A stretch of DNA of 64,000 nt from Tubiluchus corallicola (GCA_030141605.1 JAQGDQ010000241.1:60001-124000); one strand, 5' to 3'. Positions 30,729 through 44,138 are shown, numbered from the stretch's first letter. Numbers and translations: made by a program. Notes: generated by a model not told the origin, from the sequence alone.

Positions 30729-33296
30729 GTAATCCTGCATTACAATCTGTTTTTCATGTAAATAAGAACGATACAATGCTGTAAAACCTCAATGAAAGTG
30801 TTATTATTAGTAATTACCTAGTGATAAGACCCTGGATCTTTTAAAAACATTTGAAGCTGAGTCATCAGTGATGATCAGGAATACTATAAAATATCAAAGT
30901 AAAAGGCACAAGACTTTGCTAGTTACCTGATACAAATTACAGTGTTAGTTTATCTATAATTCGCGCAGCTATCGTTCGACAGTGAAATTTAGGATAATGC
31001 GTGATAGTTTGTGACCACCTCACACAGTCTTAATAAATAATCTATTCTCTTTGATTTTCATAAAATTTGACATTATCTGATTTAGACAGTGTGGCAGAAT
31101 CTGTCCAGGATTTTCAACTTGAAAAAAATAGAGCTTTTACTTTTAGAAGTGTCCACATATCTCATTGTTAGAATGTGTGTACATTCATTCCTAGCAGGCT
31201 CACTTATATGTAAAAGCTCGGAAACTCCATATTAACATTTCAGCTAGAGCATGGACGACTGACATGTTTGCCTTTGCCACTAGCACAATGTTAATATTAC
31301 TAACATCTAATTAGAGGAGACTGACTGGGTGACTGTATGGTCTTTCGTCATCTCTGCTCATATTAATCTGTATCATATACACTGACACCTTAATTACTGT
31401 ATTAAGTTTGTGAAACTAAATAAATTTTCTATTACTATTACTATTACTGACATTATGTTAGTGAAGTTAAACTTATGAAGCCTTGTACATTCCGAAACTT
31501 TCACATAAGGAAAAGCTTTTACATAACTTAATTATTTATGCATGCATGTGTGTGTACAGTACAGTGTTGACTTAAGACATAGACATAGACATAGACATTT
31601 TTATTTATCTCCTCATTTACACCAGTATACAAATTGACTATTATTTTTATAGTTATTGATTAAAAAGGATAAATTAAGCATAAAGGAAAGAGTTAAGGGG
31701 GGTGCAGGAGAAAGGGTAGCAAAAGACCAATTGGTCATCGAGTCAGCTACCCTTCTCAGTTTAGTGTAAATTGTAAAAAAATTTTAGTGCTGCTGTTAAC
31801 ATGAATTTATGGGGGAATATATTAAACATGAAAGCTAAATAACTAAATAAGAAATGCAACAAAGAAATAAAATAAAATAAAAAAATCGGAAGACTGGATC
31901 TGGGAAAACTGCGGAAAACCGCGGCCCTGCCGCAAAATCTAGATACGGCTGTAACACCGACCATTGAATGTGTTATTTAGCCACTATGTGCATCTCACCT
32001 TGGCATTCTTGTTCTCCAGAAATGGAAGTTAGAAGTTTTGCAAAAAAGGGCAAAAAATGGGCCATTTTTGGAGTTCTTTTGTTCCCGTTCCCCTCAGTGA
32101 TCCTGTTTCGAAAAATAAACCATCATTGAGATGATACTCGACTGGACCTATCGTTTGATATGCGTATGCGGATTGCTGCAAATATTGCCGTCGAAGAAAC
32201 TGCTCAAATTAATTATAAGATTTTAAGAAACCAGCTCGTTAATTATGTAGACACGTGCAAAACCTGTTGTTGTATATCTAGTGGGCATTAATGAAAGGAT
32301 ATAGTTCCTTTGCTCAGTGTATTATGTTTTAGTATCATAACATATTTTTGAGGGTTTTTGTATGGGGACTATATCTGTTTTTACAGCATCCTGTGTCTAC
32401 TTCAAAGTTTATGCCCAACTATTTCTTGTCATGTATCTTGGCCCACATTAAAATTGACCATATTTACAGTGTAGGACAACAATGCAAAGTCAAGGTAGTC
32501 ATTTTATTATAAAAATTCAACAGCTTTGTTTTCTGCATTTAGCAAAAAAGTCAAGTAGCCTATTAGGTTGATATTTCTGTGAAACAATTTGACTAAACTT
32601 CCTTGGAAGCCATTTTTAAATGCACAGCTGTCTGTTGCACAAATGTCAAATCGTTAAATTAATACATCTTCACAAATTTCATATACATTAGTTTAAAGTA
32701 TATGTACTTCATGTCTGTATAACGTAACAAATTCTTAAGAAAACGGCAATAAATCAATGCCATACATACACCAAAAAATTGTAACTCTAGTCTAATTTAA
32801 TTTAGCTTTTTCCATTTTTAGTTCTGCTTTAAAGTTACAACATTTTTAATTTGTATACAAATTTAAAAATGTATAAGCTTATATAGTATTGGAGAAACAA
32901 ATTTGCAAGAGAACTTTTCTAGTTAAATAATTGTGCTTTTGATGTAGTGTTTTTGCAAGATGTTGAATTTATGTGCGAGTGACCTGTTTGCTTTATGTAT
33001 ATAGTAAAAACACGGCTGCTCTTAGAAGTGCTTAGTGTTACCTGCATAGAGGAAACTGTAAATCTCATTTAACAGAATTAATTAGTGATATTGCTCTGTG
33101 TTGGTGACATTTGTGCCATCTATTAGCAAAACTGAATTTACTAAATTGTATTTTGTAACTTTGCTTTTTTAATGACTGATCTCTTTATTTTCAGTGCTCA
33201 AACGAAAGTGAGTCTGACACTTCAACAGGCAACGCTAGTCCGTCGCGGCAACACCCGACCAGAAAAGGCAAACATGAGAAGAAGAAAAGGCGGTGA
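30591..33296 (+). CDS. MANBAL: MANBAL-like small membrane protein (two-exon gene span)
   Basis: Exons 30591-30728 and 33195-33296 join in phase 0 to give 79 residues, close to the roughly 85 of vertebrate MANBAL. The N-terminal half holds the family hallmark, a single hydrophobic segment with YYGLWLGAVFQLVCIGAIFF (about residues 19-38). The second exon encodes a Ser-rich stretch and a lysine/arginine-rich end (KGKHEKKKRR). Vertebrate MANBAL is named for its position beside the beta-mannosidase gene and its function is not established. No mannosidase gene is seen here. The start lies in a GC-richer stretch, and no longer upstream frame fits. It is a lone gene, unrelated in function to its neighbours as far as can be seen. 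Confidence 0.8.
30729..33194. other. Intron of the MANBAL-like gene
   Basis: About 2.5 kb. It contains a LINE-like 3' tail with TTACTA repeats (31320-31450) and a dispersed-repeat stretch starting at an ATAGAC repeat (about 31580-31760). The rest is AT-rich with nothing recognisable. Confidence 0.45.
33195..33296 (+). CDS. MANBAL: MANBAL-like exon 2 (basic tail)
   Basis: Acceptor TTATTTTCAG, 33 codons and TGA. The Lys/Arg-rich end matches the family's basic C-terminus in character, not in exact sequence. Confidence 0.78.
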   Translation, partial: CSNESESDTSTGNASPSRQHPTRKGKHEKKKRR

Positions 33297-34326
33297 CAAA
33301 GTACAAAAACTCATGCGAATCGAACACCTTTGTATGAGACTGTGGCACTTCTTCTCAGCCTATGGAGTGCGATGAAGAATATTCAAAAATATCATTCATA
33401 AAGATATTGTGTATGTCTTTGATCATCGGGAAAGCTACTCTTGATATAGAGATTTGTAATATAGAGATATTGTTCAGCAGAAAAGGTTGATCATACGCTG
33501 CTTAAGATTCCATTTCCACCCATATCAATATGATATCTAGTCTAGTAGCTATATATGATTTATTTAATGATAACAAACATTTCACTTTAATGATGGAACG
33601 AACCCACAATTAGTTGAATTTTTTGAAACCAAACTTACTTGAAAGATAGGAACTTTGAAAAGTTACGATATAGTCAGTACTTGAACCAGAGACGTTCCAT
33701 TGGAAAACTACACTACCATGTTCCGAGCGATTCTGACATGTCCTAGTTAACCATTTCGACTGACCAACCATTTTTGAATTTCCTAGGTTAATTCAAATCC
33801 AACTTCACATAGAAATAAGTTTGGTTTCAAAAATTGCAATTCATTTTGGGTTTTTTCAATCATTAATAAACAACCTTGAAATATTTTCCCAGTTTAATTT
33901 TAGTGATTGGGTACACTGTTCTTTAAACATTTTTAGGTGCAATTTTTATAGCCAGTTTCAGAACAAGCTTAAACACTCAACTTTACATTTCAAGATAGTC
34001 TAGCAAGATTTATAAATATTTTGTAGTGTGATAGAAACTCGTAACAAAATGTGCTTTTCCCACGGTTTTGCACATTATGGGTGCCGTGCACTATTTTAAT
34101 ACTGTTTTGTACGTCTTGTACATTCTACACATTTAAGAATGCACTTTATGTTGATTTGATAATGGAATTGCGATGTTTTCTATGAAAAAGTATATGTATT
34201 TTTATGTTAATGGTGATACTAAAACGTCTCACTGTTATTATCGGCATGTTGTCATTTTATAACTTGTGATTTAATAACATTGTTTTGTTGACTTGAAAAT
34301 AATTTGTCTCTGTTATATATATTTGT

Positions 34327-34332
34327 AATAAA
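34327..34332 (+). promoter_or_regulatory. Candidate polyadenylation signal of the MANBAL-like gene
   Basis: AATAAA followed directly by GGTGTGCG and a T-rich run, about 1.03 kb after the stop. It would imply a long 3' UTR; an earlier variant signal cannot be excluded. Confidence 0.4.
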
Positions 34333-34622
34333 AAGGTGTGCGACAGGATGTTTTCCACAAAATTTTACTAGCTTGTCATTGAATAGTTTTGTCGTTTGTG
34401 CACTACATATAGTATTTTTATACAGTGAATCATGAATCTCGTAGTAGGCAAAACGTTTCAATTGTGTTATAATTAAAACATATCACAATGCAATGCATAA
34501 ATGTGTAGTTTTAAGTATGTTTAATTGAAAATCATAATTTTTGCTGATTTTAGCATGGGCTAAGCATATCATAACTACAATTTTATGCATTTTAACTGTT
34601 CTATATGAATATATATACACAC

Positions 34623-34642
34623 ATATATATATATATATATAT
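34623..34642. repeat. TA dinucleotide microsatellite
   Basis: Alternating AT run of about 20 bases. Confidence 0.9.
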
Positions 34643-35030
34643 TATGATACACATATATAATAGCATTTATAACCACTTTGTGTAGTAATTATTAGATTGT
34701 ACTGTATACCACTGTTACTGTTACTGTAATCACTGCTAGATTGCATTGTTTATTTATATCTTGTGAAAACACTAGAGAAACAGATCGATTAATGCTCTTT
34801 ACGTTGCAAACGTTAAAATTCGGACCTAAAGTAATTGAAATATTGGAATTGGAGGTACCATGTGGAATAGGTGCTTGTAGAATTCGAATATTTTTGCCAT
34901 GGTTTAATGCGTATCGATGTATGATTTTTTATCAGAGTCAAGAATATTAACAATATTGATGAATGGGATTTGTAATTTACGTTACTGAAGTAGCCCATGA
35001 GCCTAAAAATCATAGTAGGGTAGTTCTATA

Positions 35031-35303
35031 TTGACATGTTTATTGAGCATAAATTTCATTTCGGCTATCATAGCCAATTTCAATACTATAAATCAAGCCA
35101 AAACAGGAATAATTTGTACGTTGACGATACTAAGATATAAAGGCACAAAATGTAATTACAAATCAGCATATTAAAATTAAAAGTGTCAAAATAAATGTGG
35201 GTGTGACTAAAAGAAATTATAGTGAAATGTAAAAAATCTTTACCTTAAATATAGGAATGATCTTAGCGCACTAATCGATTACTATGTTCAATAAACATGT
35301 TGA
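35031..35303. mobile_element. MITE-like element with terminal inverted repeats
   Basis: Ends TTGACATGTTTATTGAGCAT and its reverse complement (with 2-3 changes) at 35283-35303 bound about 273 bases. The left part (GCCAATTTCAATACTATAAA) resembles the arms of the element at 48641-49038, so both belong to one family. Confidence 0.65.
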
Positions 35304-35326
35304 TTCCTACAGGCTGGCTCTTTCAT

Positions 35327-35333
35327 GTATATA

Positions 35334-35377
<44 letters not shown>
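35327..35377. repeat. TA dinucleotide microsatellite
   Basis: About 50 bases of alternating AT with one G interruption; it starts 24 bases past the neighbouring MITE. Confidence 0.95.
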
Positions 35378-35386
<9 letters not shown>

Positions 35387-36762
35387 GTTTCTATATTGGT
35401 TTCTGTTACTACAAGTAAAATCTGTCTTAATCTTAGTCATTTTGACTAATTTGTTATAAAAATCAACTTCCTGCCTGTTATTATTGTTATCATCTTGGGA
35501 GATATGCATAATGTATTTTTAATCTGTGGCAGGTAGCAACAATGTTAAGGGAAAGGACAAATCACTTAGCATGTTGGATTTATTTTACTGTTATCACTTA
35601 AACTCAGAAAAATGTAACAAAGAAATTTGCACAAATACTTGCTATAAAGGATAAAGTCAATTAATCGGGATTCAATAATGGGGATTTAAGATTCAATTAA
35701 TGGGATTTCACGAAGAATGTGCATTCAGTATGCCAATTGTACAATGATCGCGATTTTAAAGTGATTTTACTAATTATACGAGACGTTTGTCACACTTTTA
35801 TTACTAAATCCTTCTGATATTTTTTCAAACATTGGAATAAGCCTAACCTGGATGAAGACTTGGCCTTTCCTTTAATATCATTCCAGCCTGGATGACTAAC
35901 AAAAAAATCTGTGGATCACCAGCCCTAGAATTAACCAGGGACTTGTCTTGGAATTCAGATCGAAGCCTTGTTTTTGCTTTCTGGTCTGGGAACCACGATT
36001 TTTTTCTGGCGTGCTGAAGACTAAAATTCTCCCAGCTTTGAAAATGTGTAGAATATTATAGATTTGCTGAGAATATACGAACGGAACTATTCAATAATTC
36101 TCAACCACTTTTTAATCTATTGTTTGTTTTCGAAAAAAGTCCAGCATGTATTGACAATGGGTGCTCCACCTTGGTACTAATGGCCACCGTTGTTCCTTAA
36201 ATCTGTGAAATTTGGGATCATAAAATCTGTTTTACAGACAGTGTGCATCTGCCAAACACGTTCCACACATGCCTTGCCCCTCAGCTTTTCTCAGCTTCAC
36301 TTATTTTCGCCTAACATATTTTTGTTTTATTCTAGTCAGCTATTTGGATACTCACAAAAGAATTGTAGTGTTTGCTTGTATGTATCATTGTACAGGAATA
36401 GTACTTCATTTCACAGTTGCGGCTGACACACAGAACTTTACTTCCCAGTCATTTTGCCAGTCATTGTTGCATATATTTTATACTCTGACCGCTTACAATG
36501 TATGTTAAATAGTAATTAAATCAGTAAAGACTTGTCGACATTGCCATGGCAAAATCATGAGATAGCAAATTTACATCTGAATCGTAAGCATTGTGGTAAA
36601 TAATAAAATGACTTGAATTTTATAATAAAATTGTGAATGAACAGTTAATTACTACTTTTTCTGTGTTTCAGTTATAACCAGTAGTGTATAAACCTTGAAA
36701 AATTTTTCAGAGAGGCTAATTGATTGGCAAGTAGGCATGGAGCGGCTGGCTGTATGATTACT

Positions 36763-37050
36763 CAGGCAGCACAACAATAGTACACCAATGTTGTCTCACA
36801 ATATTTTTTTGCAAATATGGATACCATATGGTAATGTTGACTTGCTACAACATTGTACCAATATCTTTTGTCAATATGTGTAAACCACGTGTTTCCAATA
36901 TTGGACGACAGTATTGGTCCAATGTTGTACCAGTATTCGGCAAAAATATCTTATGTTGTACCAACATGGTGGCAATAATTTCTAAACAATTTTTTGTCTA
37001 GATCCTGACAAGATCGTTACCACATGGTGACAATATTGTTTGCTGCTTGG
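36763..37050. mobile_element. MITE-like element built of short palindromic motifs
   Basis: Ends CAGGCAGCACAACAATA and TATTGTTTGCTGCTTGG are near inverted copies. The body repeats motifs such as CCAATATTGG and TGTTGTACCAA in both orientations. No coding capacity. Confidence 0.6.
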
Positions 37051-38209
37051 GTAACTGACTACCTTGATGACCAATTGACAAACTAACTGAGAGTTGAAGT
37101 TACGCAATATTATTAAAGAGAAACGAAATTAGTTTCCAATGATCGTACTACGTGTACCAGATTAACAGATCAAGTTAGCATGAATCTACCTATATATCAG
37201 TTTTACCAAGTAGCAAGATAAATTTTCGATGTGTAGTCTTTATTAGAGCCAACAACTGCTGAAACTCTGATATTCGGCTAGGTAACTTGTCATGGTCCGT
37301 GAACGCAGTCCACACCTCAGAGCACAGAGTTTAACGTCTATGGATAAGGGAGAGTAGTTCTGAGTGGGTGAAGTGTGTGCCTAAGCCATTCATTGCTTTT
37401 CAGTATTCTGTGAGAATACCGAGTTTTGTGTAACGAGGAAGTGCATGTTATCAGTATTTGTGAAGTGTCTTGTTACAATAAAAACGAACAAAAAAGATAG
37501 TTGATTCTTGGAAAACTCGCAGATACCGGTAACTATTAGTTTTTATACGGGTCTTTTATAGAAGCATTCGTTGTTTGAAATACATGTACTAATAATACGA
37601 CTAATTATAATAATAAGTTTGTTTTTTAATTTTCAGAGGGCTATTTTTGTTTGACTTTTTCTTCTTGTTATTACAAACCTTTTTTATGGATTTAAAGTTA
37701 TTATTACCTGGAATGATGATAGTCAAAACTTTTACAGACAAAACGCATATGAAGTTTCCTATTCCATGTAAAAACCTGCAGTAATTATAGTTTCTGTTAC
37801 GTAATTGTAATTACCAACCGTTGCAGATCTTTTTTTAATTCCCAAAATTTAATGATTAGCTAGTCAGTTTTTTAGTAGTAAATAAGTAATAAATAAATAA
37901 AGAAGTAATAATTTAACTAGTAAATAAGCTAATATTTTGCTGATTAGTATGTAACCTGTTGTAATGTCTATGCACCAGTAAACTGCATTGTAACAACTTT
38001 TTGGCATTTTCGATAAAACGATTGAACTGCGTCGACATGATAGCTATCTGGCAGGAGAAGCAGCAAACAATCACTTTTAAAACTGAATAATAGTCGGTTT
38101 ACCCAGATGTAAAAATGTTTATCCAATTTTTTATAAATGCTGTTAGTATAGTCATACGTGAGTCTATACCAGAATTTTTTTAATTTAAATAAGTTCTCTT
38201 CACCAGACG

Positions 38210-38285
38210 GTAGCTGTAGCCTAATGGTTGGCGCACCTGCATACCGCCTGGGCTGCAGGTTCGATACTGTAGTTGGTGACGCAGT
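38210..38285 (+). mobile_element. tRNA-derived SINE head
   Basis: A-box-like TAGCCTAATGGTTGG and B-box AGGTTCGATACT are correctly spaced and followed by TGACGCAGTG, typical of tRNA-headed SINEs. Its acceptor stem is not paired, so it is not a tRNA gene. Confidence 0.6.
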
Positions 38286-38654
38286 GTTAGTGACTGCGGA
38301 TTATCCTATATTTATAATCGAAATGATAACGCATAGCAAAGTTTTTTACTTATCGAAATTAAAGTTTGCTTTTAAGGTAGATTAATATTTAAAAACCATG
38401 TAAGGGCTCTTAAATTTTGTCCTATATGCGAGTGAACTGGTTCACAATAATCCCTAAACTGACACTGAAGAGTCGCCTAAGAAATTCACTGAAATTAAAA
38501 GTATCCGCTTTCTTAAATTATCTTTTAGTTTTTTGTGGTTACACAAGATTGAAAAACGCCCACCCATGTGTATAATTATATTCTCTTAGTTATGAATATG
38601 AATGCTGTTTTACAGGGACAATAGAAAATATTAATTTCAATGGCAATCTGAAAA

Positions 38655-39140
38655 CATTCATGCGTGACAAAAATGCTAAAAGTATCTTATTTTGAAACAA
38701 CGAAAAATAGTTATGTGCGACAATTTTGTTTCTGATTAAATCAATCTGCGTGTCTAGATCAGGCAAGCCTCTCTAACCTGTGAACACGAAATAATGCTAA
38801 GTGAAAACATTACCAGATGAAGACAACTTCACTTCTTAAATTAACGTTGCAATATAACGATATCGGCCTGTCTTTCTCAACACAACGACAATATTGCTAC
38901 AGAAACAGAAAAAATGTGATATATGACATAACAATACTAATTAGCTGTTGACTTGTATAACAGTGTTTTAGAAAACAGCCCAGCATGGAAATCTCGGATA
39001 AAAGTTCTGTTATGAATTAGTTAATATCTAAACTTGTTAATGCACATTTACTACGATAGTAACTAGCTATTGTGAGCTGATATGTAGCTATATGTTTTCC
39101 CGCTATGAGAGATACTTAGCTAAATGGTTAGTTACAGTTT
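38655..39140. repeat. Left arm of a large inverted repeat
   Basis: Matches the reverse complement of 40455-40975. The clearest shared runs are ATAGTAACTAGCTA, ATGAGAGATACTTA, CAACGACAATATT, GGAAATCTCGG and ACATTACCAGA-like. The outer 130 bases are more diverged. It may be one end of a foldback element. Confidence 0.65.
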
Positions 39141-40324
39141 TATCTGTTGAGGCTACAATTATTGAGGTGCTTCGCGGATTAACAAAAGCGTTCATATGAT
39201 ATATGTAACGTAATTGTTATTACCAGAGGTACTATAGCTTGCTTAACCGTCCTATAGATATTAGAGCGCAATGACACAATTTTGAACCTCATCTATACGT
39301 AATAATTAAAATGACGATTTAACTAATTAATTCAGTTAACCAACAAAACTTGACTGACTGACGTCATCGTATACATTATACGTATAATTTTTTACACAAA
39401 CGTATGAAATTCCTCGTGCACGCTGGACATTATTTCCGGTATTAAACCAGCCGGCTAAAACGAACTCAAGCGAAAGTTAATTGTTTTCCAATAGAGTATC
39501 TTGCTTCAAGTAGGGGTCGACGACTTCTACCTGGCAATTGCATTAGGCGTTATATAGGCCTACAGGTACAAGCATGCGCCGGCTCTCTACCGCTGTAAAA
39601 TGACCAGATTAATACCTTTATTGTTGTTAAATTCGTAAAGCTTCTAAAATTATGGCTTTAAGAGAGAACATAAAATGAACGGATTATACGTACAGAAACA
39701 TTGCCGTTTAATAAGTGTTAAATATACAATATTATAAAGTGTTAAAACAACATTGTTGGTTATTTTTGTACTTATTTGATGTAATATCTGATCTAATAAT
39801 GCCGTAGTTTCCTAAAAATAAAAGATATTACAGATATGGAATGGAACCGAATTTATAACAAATTTTCCTTCCACCTTCCAATGACTGTGGACAGACTGAT
39901 TATAATTTTTACCTGCATATGAAAGGGAATTATTAGAATTGGGAAAAATGCTAAATTGGCGGCGAATTTTAGTCATACGCAATCACATAAATGAGTAGCC
40001 TAATTATACTCGTTACACTCAATTCGTGATTTAAATCACATCCGAAGCGAATTACTAATCCCAGTTTTGTGTCCTTTTGTGCTTTCGGAAATCGATGCCA
40101 TATTTTATCTAAAACACTTCTTTTTGGACAATGTGCCAGATATTTATGCATCCATATATAGTCTAACGTGGCATGTCAAACTACGTGTGCCTATTAGGGA
40201 TTGCAGCTAACTTACTAAGAATTAACTTACAGGTTATAAAAATAGGGTATAAGTATCCTTTGAACTTTCATGGCTTAAATAATAACCAAGTTGTTATTAC
40301 CTCTTCTGAGTACTTTGTTACTCT

Positions 40325-40390
40325 ATTAAAGCAAAAAATTACCTCGATTGAGTACTTCGTTACTCAGTCGAGGTAATTTTTTGCTTTAAT
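40325..40390. repeat. Near-perfect 30-bp hairpin
   Basis: Arms 40325-40354 and 40361-40390 are reverse complements with a single A/G difference (a G-U pair in RNA), separated by the six-base loop CTTCGT. It sits inside the spacer of the larger inverted repeat. Whether it is transcribed is unknown. Confidence 0.95.
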
Positions 40391-40454
40391 ACCAATTTTT
40401 CTTGCATTATACCAATCACGCAATCTTATTAATTGTTGCTCGTAGCATAGGCCT

Positions 40455-40975
40455 ACCCAGATCTAGCTAACTATTTAGTTAAGTATCTCTCATAGTGAGA
40501 AAATATGTAGCTGTATATTAGCTCACTGTAGCTAGTTACTATAGAAGTAAATGTTCAGCAACAAGAACTAGATAACTGATTTATAGTAGAATAACTTACA
40601 CCCGAGATTTCCTTGGTGTGTATCCGTCCTCATAGGTTTATAACACACTGCTGTTCAAGATAGCAGCTAGTGTGGTTATGTCATGTTTGCTTCTATTTCT
40701 GTAGAAATATTGTCGTTGCATATAGATAGGTAGACAGGCTGATAATATCGTTACATTGCAGTATTAATTAAAAACTGAAGCCGTCTTTGTCTGGTAAAGT
40801 TTTCAGTCATATAAAATTATCAGAAACTTCGATAGCGCCTTGTGTTGTCTATAATTTTTTTAATTGCACGGTAATAGTAGTCCAATTTCTGAGAAAATAT
40901 TATAATAACTCGGTATTTAAATCTCCGTGCTTCAAAAAGTCCTTACTAAAAGCATTTAATCGTGAATTCATTTCA
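40455..40975. repeat. Right arm of a large inverted repeat
   Basis: Partner of 38655-39140 in the opposite orientation, about 1.3 kb away. Similarity is strongest at 40455-40820. Confidence 0.65.
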
Positions 40976-41206
40976 ATTCATGACCACCTTAATTAATTTT
41001 CTAATTAATTATACCTTCATAACTTCCTGGTTGTGCTAATATGTAACCGACATAACCGACATCGCTCATCTTTTGCCAACCATTCGGTTCAACGACCAAA
41101 CTTCTGTAATTACTGTATAATTAGCATAATCGTTGTCGCCAATGCCACAGTCATAAACAACGAAGTGACTAGCCAGTAATAACATTTGTATCGACATCTT
41201 CATCAT

Positions 41207-41292
41207 CGTCACCATAGTCATCATCATCGTCATCATCATTGTCATTATCATTGACGTCGTCATCATCGTCGTCGTCATCATCATCATTACCG

Positions 41293-41323
<31 letters not shown>

Positions 41324-41325
41324 TA
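41207..41325. repeat. CAT/GAT microsatellite
   Basis: CATCATCGTCATCATC-type tract, including a pure CAT run near 41300. On the minus strand it creates a methionine-rich frame that is not a gene. Confidence 0.9.
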
Positions 41326-42152
41326 AAGTGATATATTGCCAAGGTATACCATAGAATTTGTCCATGATAATTTCAGTTTAAGCTCAAATAAAATAAAAAA
41401 ACTAAATTTTAAAATTAAGTTTGAAGTTTATTACAATGGTCAGCCTAATGGCAAGAGAACTGCTTTCAGCCTTTTTTGTGCGCGTCGTCATCAAGAGCCC
41501 GAAAAGGCAAGCGTCATTCAGATGACCATAAAAATTTTGGGTTAGTGTGCGGATGGTTCAACTCAGAAACGCCCTGTGAACATTTTTACAGGGCGATGTT
41601 ACGAACTCACAATTAATTAAATTGTGATACTTTAACTTGGTAAATCAATAGACAGACGAATAGCAATCATACGCAGCAGAGCTGAAAATATTATTACTTA
41701 AATCTTTCTTTTTAGAGATTTACTTTCGCGTAGGTATTCTGAGTAGCCATTTTCTTATATATAATCCTTTTCATTGATTATCTTTTCTTTGTTTTCTATG
41801 CCGTTTTTCTAGTAAAAATTACTAACAACATTATTACCTGATGATAAAGTGAAGGATTTCGAAGTAAGAGCTTGATGTTTAATATCTTTTTAACTGAATA
41901 TAACTCTTCAACACAAATAAGAGTACCAAACATTTAACTCTACATTAGTATTGCATTCAATGACAAGAACTTATGTGTAAAGTACAGGCCTGTTCAGCCG
42001 AAAAAAACAATCTGACGGCCACTTGTTATAAACTGTTGTTATCGTTATAAAAGCGCTTTGTTGAATTCGTTAGTTTATATAACAAGTAAGCTATTATCTT
42101 AATAGTTAACCCATATTTTGGCTTTGCGTTTGTTATTTTCACTCAAGGGACC

Positions 42153-42323
42153 ATGGGAGTAAAACTCGTTAATAGCTATCTAATATTTATTGTGCTACTG
42201 CTGATCGTTTCGTTTCCTGACAAGGTGTGTCCATCGTCATTTCCCATAGTTGATGAAATCATTAGCGATGATATCTTTTCAACTATTACGCTTTCGAAAC
42301 TGTTACAAAATGAACACCATTAG
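42153..42323 (+). CDS. Possible short secreted peptide or first exon (56 codons)
   Basis: ATG in a good context (GGACCATGGG) opens a 56-residue frame with a strongly hydrophobic leader (LIFIVLLLIVSF) after a short polar start, then a Ser/Asp/Ile-rich remainder and TAG. A possible donor (AAG-GTGTGT) follows codon 24, so it could be the signal-peptide exon of a gene whose other exons were not recognised. No family match is known and chance is a real alternative. Confidence 0.2.
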   Translation: MGVKLVNSYLIFIVLLLIVSFPDKVCPSSFPIVDEIISDDIFSTITLSKLLQNEHH

Positions 42324-44116
42324 AGCATGGAAAAACAAGATTTATACAGTTCGTATCGCTAATCATATACACATATAGCAGCTACAGCACGCAAAGAATG
42401 AAAGAAATCTTGTTTTGTCAGGCAAATGTCGTCCAAGGTTTTTATGCTGGTGAACGTATGCGGAAGTCATCATATGGGCAGCAAAGTAAATTTATATTAG
42501 ATTAACTGTTGATGATCGTTCACGCGATGAACGTTGACAAAATTCTGTTACCCCTGGCCTGGTGTCATGATTCAAATGTAATCATCGGTGGCGTCAAACG
42601 GCTGAGGCAACGTCACGACCAAGGCTCATGAAACAAGGTTCTGGAGTTCCTTTTTCGGACCTTGGGACTGGAACAAATTCATCGTAACAAAATGGAGATT
42701 GGAATTGAAACTAGTTTCGTTTTAAAATGTTAGTGGTATTAATCGAACGTGAATTCAAACTACGTACGTGAATTAGTCCCGTTTGTTATAGAGGAACTTG
42801 GAAGTAGTTCCTTTTCCAAGTTCACAGTAGTTCACAGCAGATCACACTTTGCCATTAACAAGAATAATCTCATGTTATGACATATGTGTGTAAAAGATAG
42901 AATTCTGCAAAGTAATAAATGAAGATTGGATGACAATGGCTAGAAATGAAAACTGAAATAGACCAGTCCATAACAATATAGAGTATTTGCAGTATATAAG
43001 TCTGGTAGTTAAATCACTGCTGAGCAATTACTGACCATTTGTACAAACTACAAACTAGCGTATATCAAGCGACAATATACTTTATACATTCTTCCAAACT
43101 TTCAAATTGGCAGAGATGTGTAGAGACTTTTCTGTGAAATGTACGTGACAACAAACGTTCTGTGTGAAATGCATTTTGAACTCGAACATCAATTTCAGGT
43201 TGAAATATTTAAACGCTTTCGAAATTAACTGAGAACTGACTCAGGGTTAAAATGATACGTATTAAATTAACTGTTTTGTAAATCTAATTTTAGTATTTTT
43301 ATTATTTTAAATGTACCTGTAAGTGGGTGTGTATTTTTGCGTAATTTATGGCCTAGCTGTCGAAATAAAGAATTTAATCTAATCTAAAGCGAAGGCTAAT
43401 GGTATCAGGTCTCCCGCATCCTACAAAATATTGTGAATGAAGTCAATAAGGGGAAGGAACCGAAATGCCACAAAAATGGAAACAAACTCTTCGTTTGCAT
43501 TCCCACTTTTACTTTCACTAGGTTAAGTGGATTCTTGTCAGGTCACTAGTATATAATAAGCTTGATAGTTGTACCTCTAACGCTCAGCCTGCCCCGCGAG
43601 GTCGTTTACCTGAGTTTGTATCTTTCGAGAGGAGGAGCCACAAACAGGGTGTTGGGTGCAGATTTTTTACGACAACTGTTTCCAAAAGTTGTAATGCAAA
43701 CAGAGCAATTTTTATTATATGAATTGCAATGTACTGCAAAAATGTTACTTTAATTGATAAGATTTCTTTCTGTAAAGAGCGGGCAGCACACAGCGCCCCT
43801 CTACATATGCGCCCCTTAATAACGTCCACAAACCTCACAGAGGAACCAATTTTCCTCACTTAGCAAAATTACACCAGCAGTACTATTCCATCTGATGCGC
43901 TTCCAGAAATTAGTAATTCAAACTCAAGCTCGAAAATTATCTTGTACTGAATTTTGGTCTACAGACTATCCAAATTAATGAGCTGTATTTGTAAACCAAA
44001 TGATATGTGTATTAATAAAATAATCCACGTACTGTTGTGCTAATGTTTTAATTATAGCTGTCCTTATCATTACAACTTATCGTATGGATGCTTATTGTAC
44101 TAACGTCCTCATTATT

Positions 44117-44138
44117 ATGTATATATATATATATATAT
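44117..44138. repeat. TA dinucleotide microsatellite
   Basis: Short alternating AT run. Confidence 0.85.

Noticed and set aside
33680-33760. tRNA-like A/B-box spacing on the minus strand
   Set aside because: Both boxes are imperfect and stems do not pair; too weak to list as a SINE.
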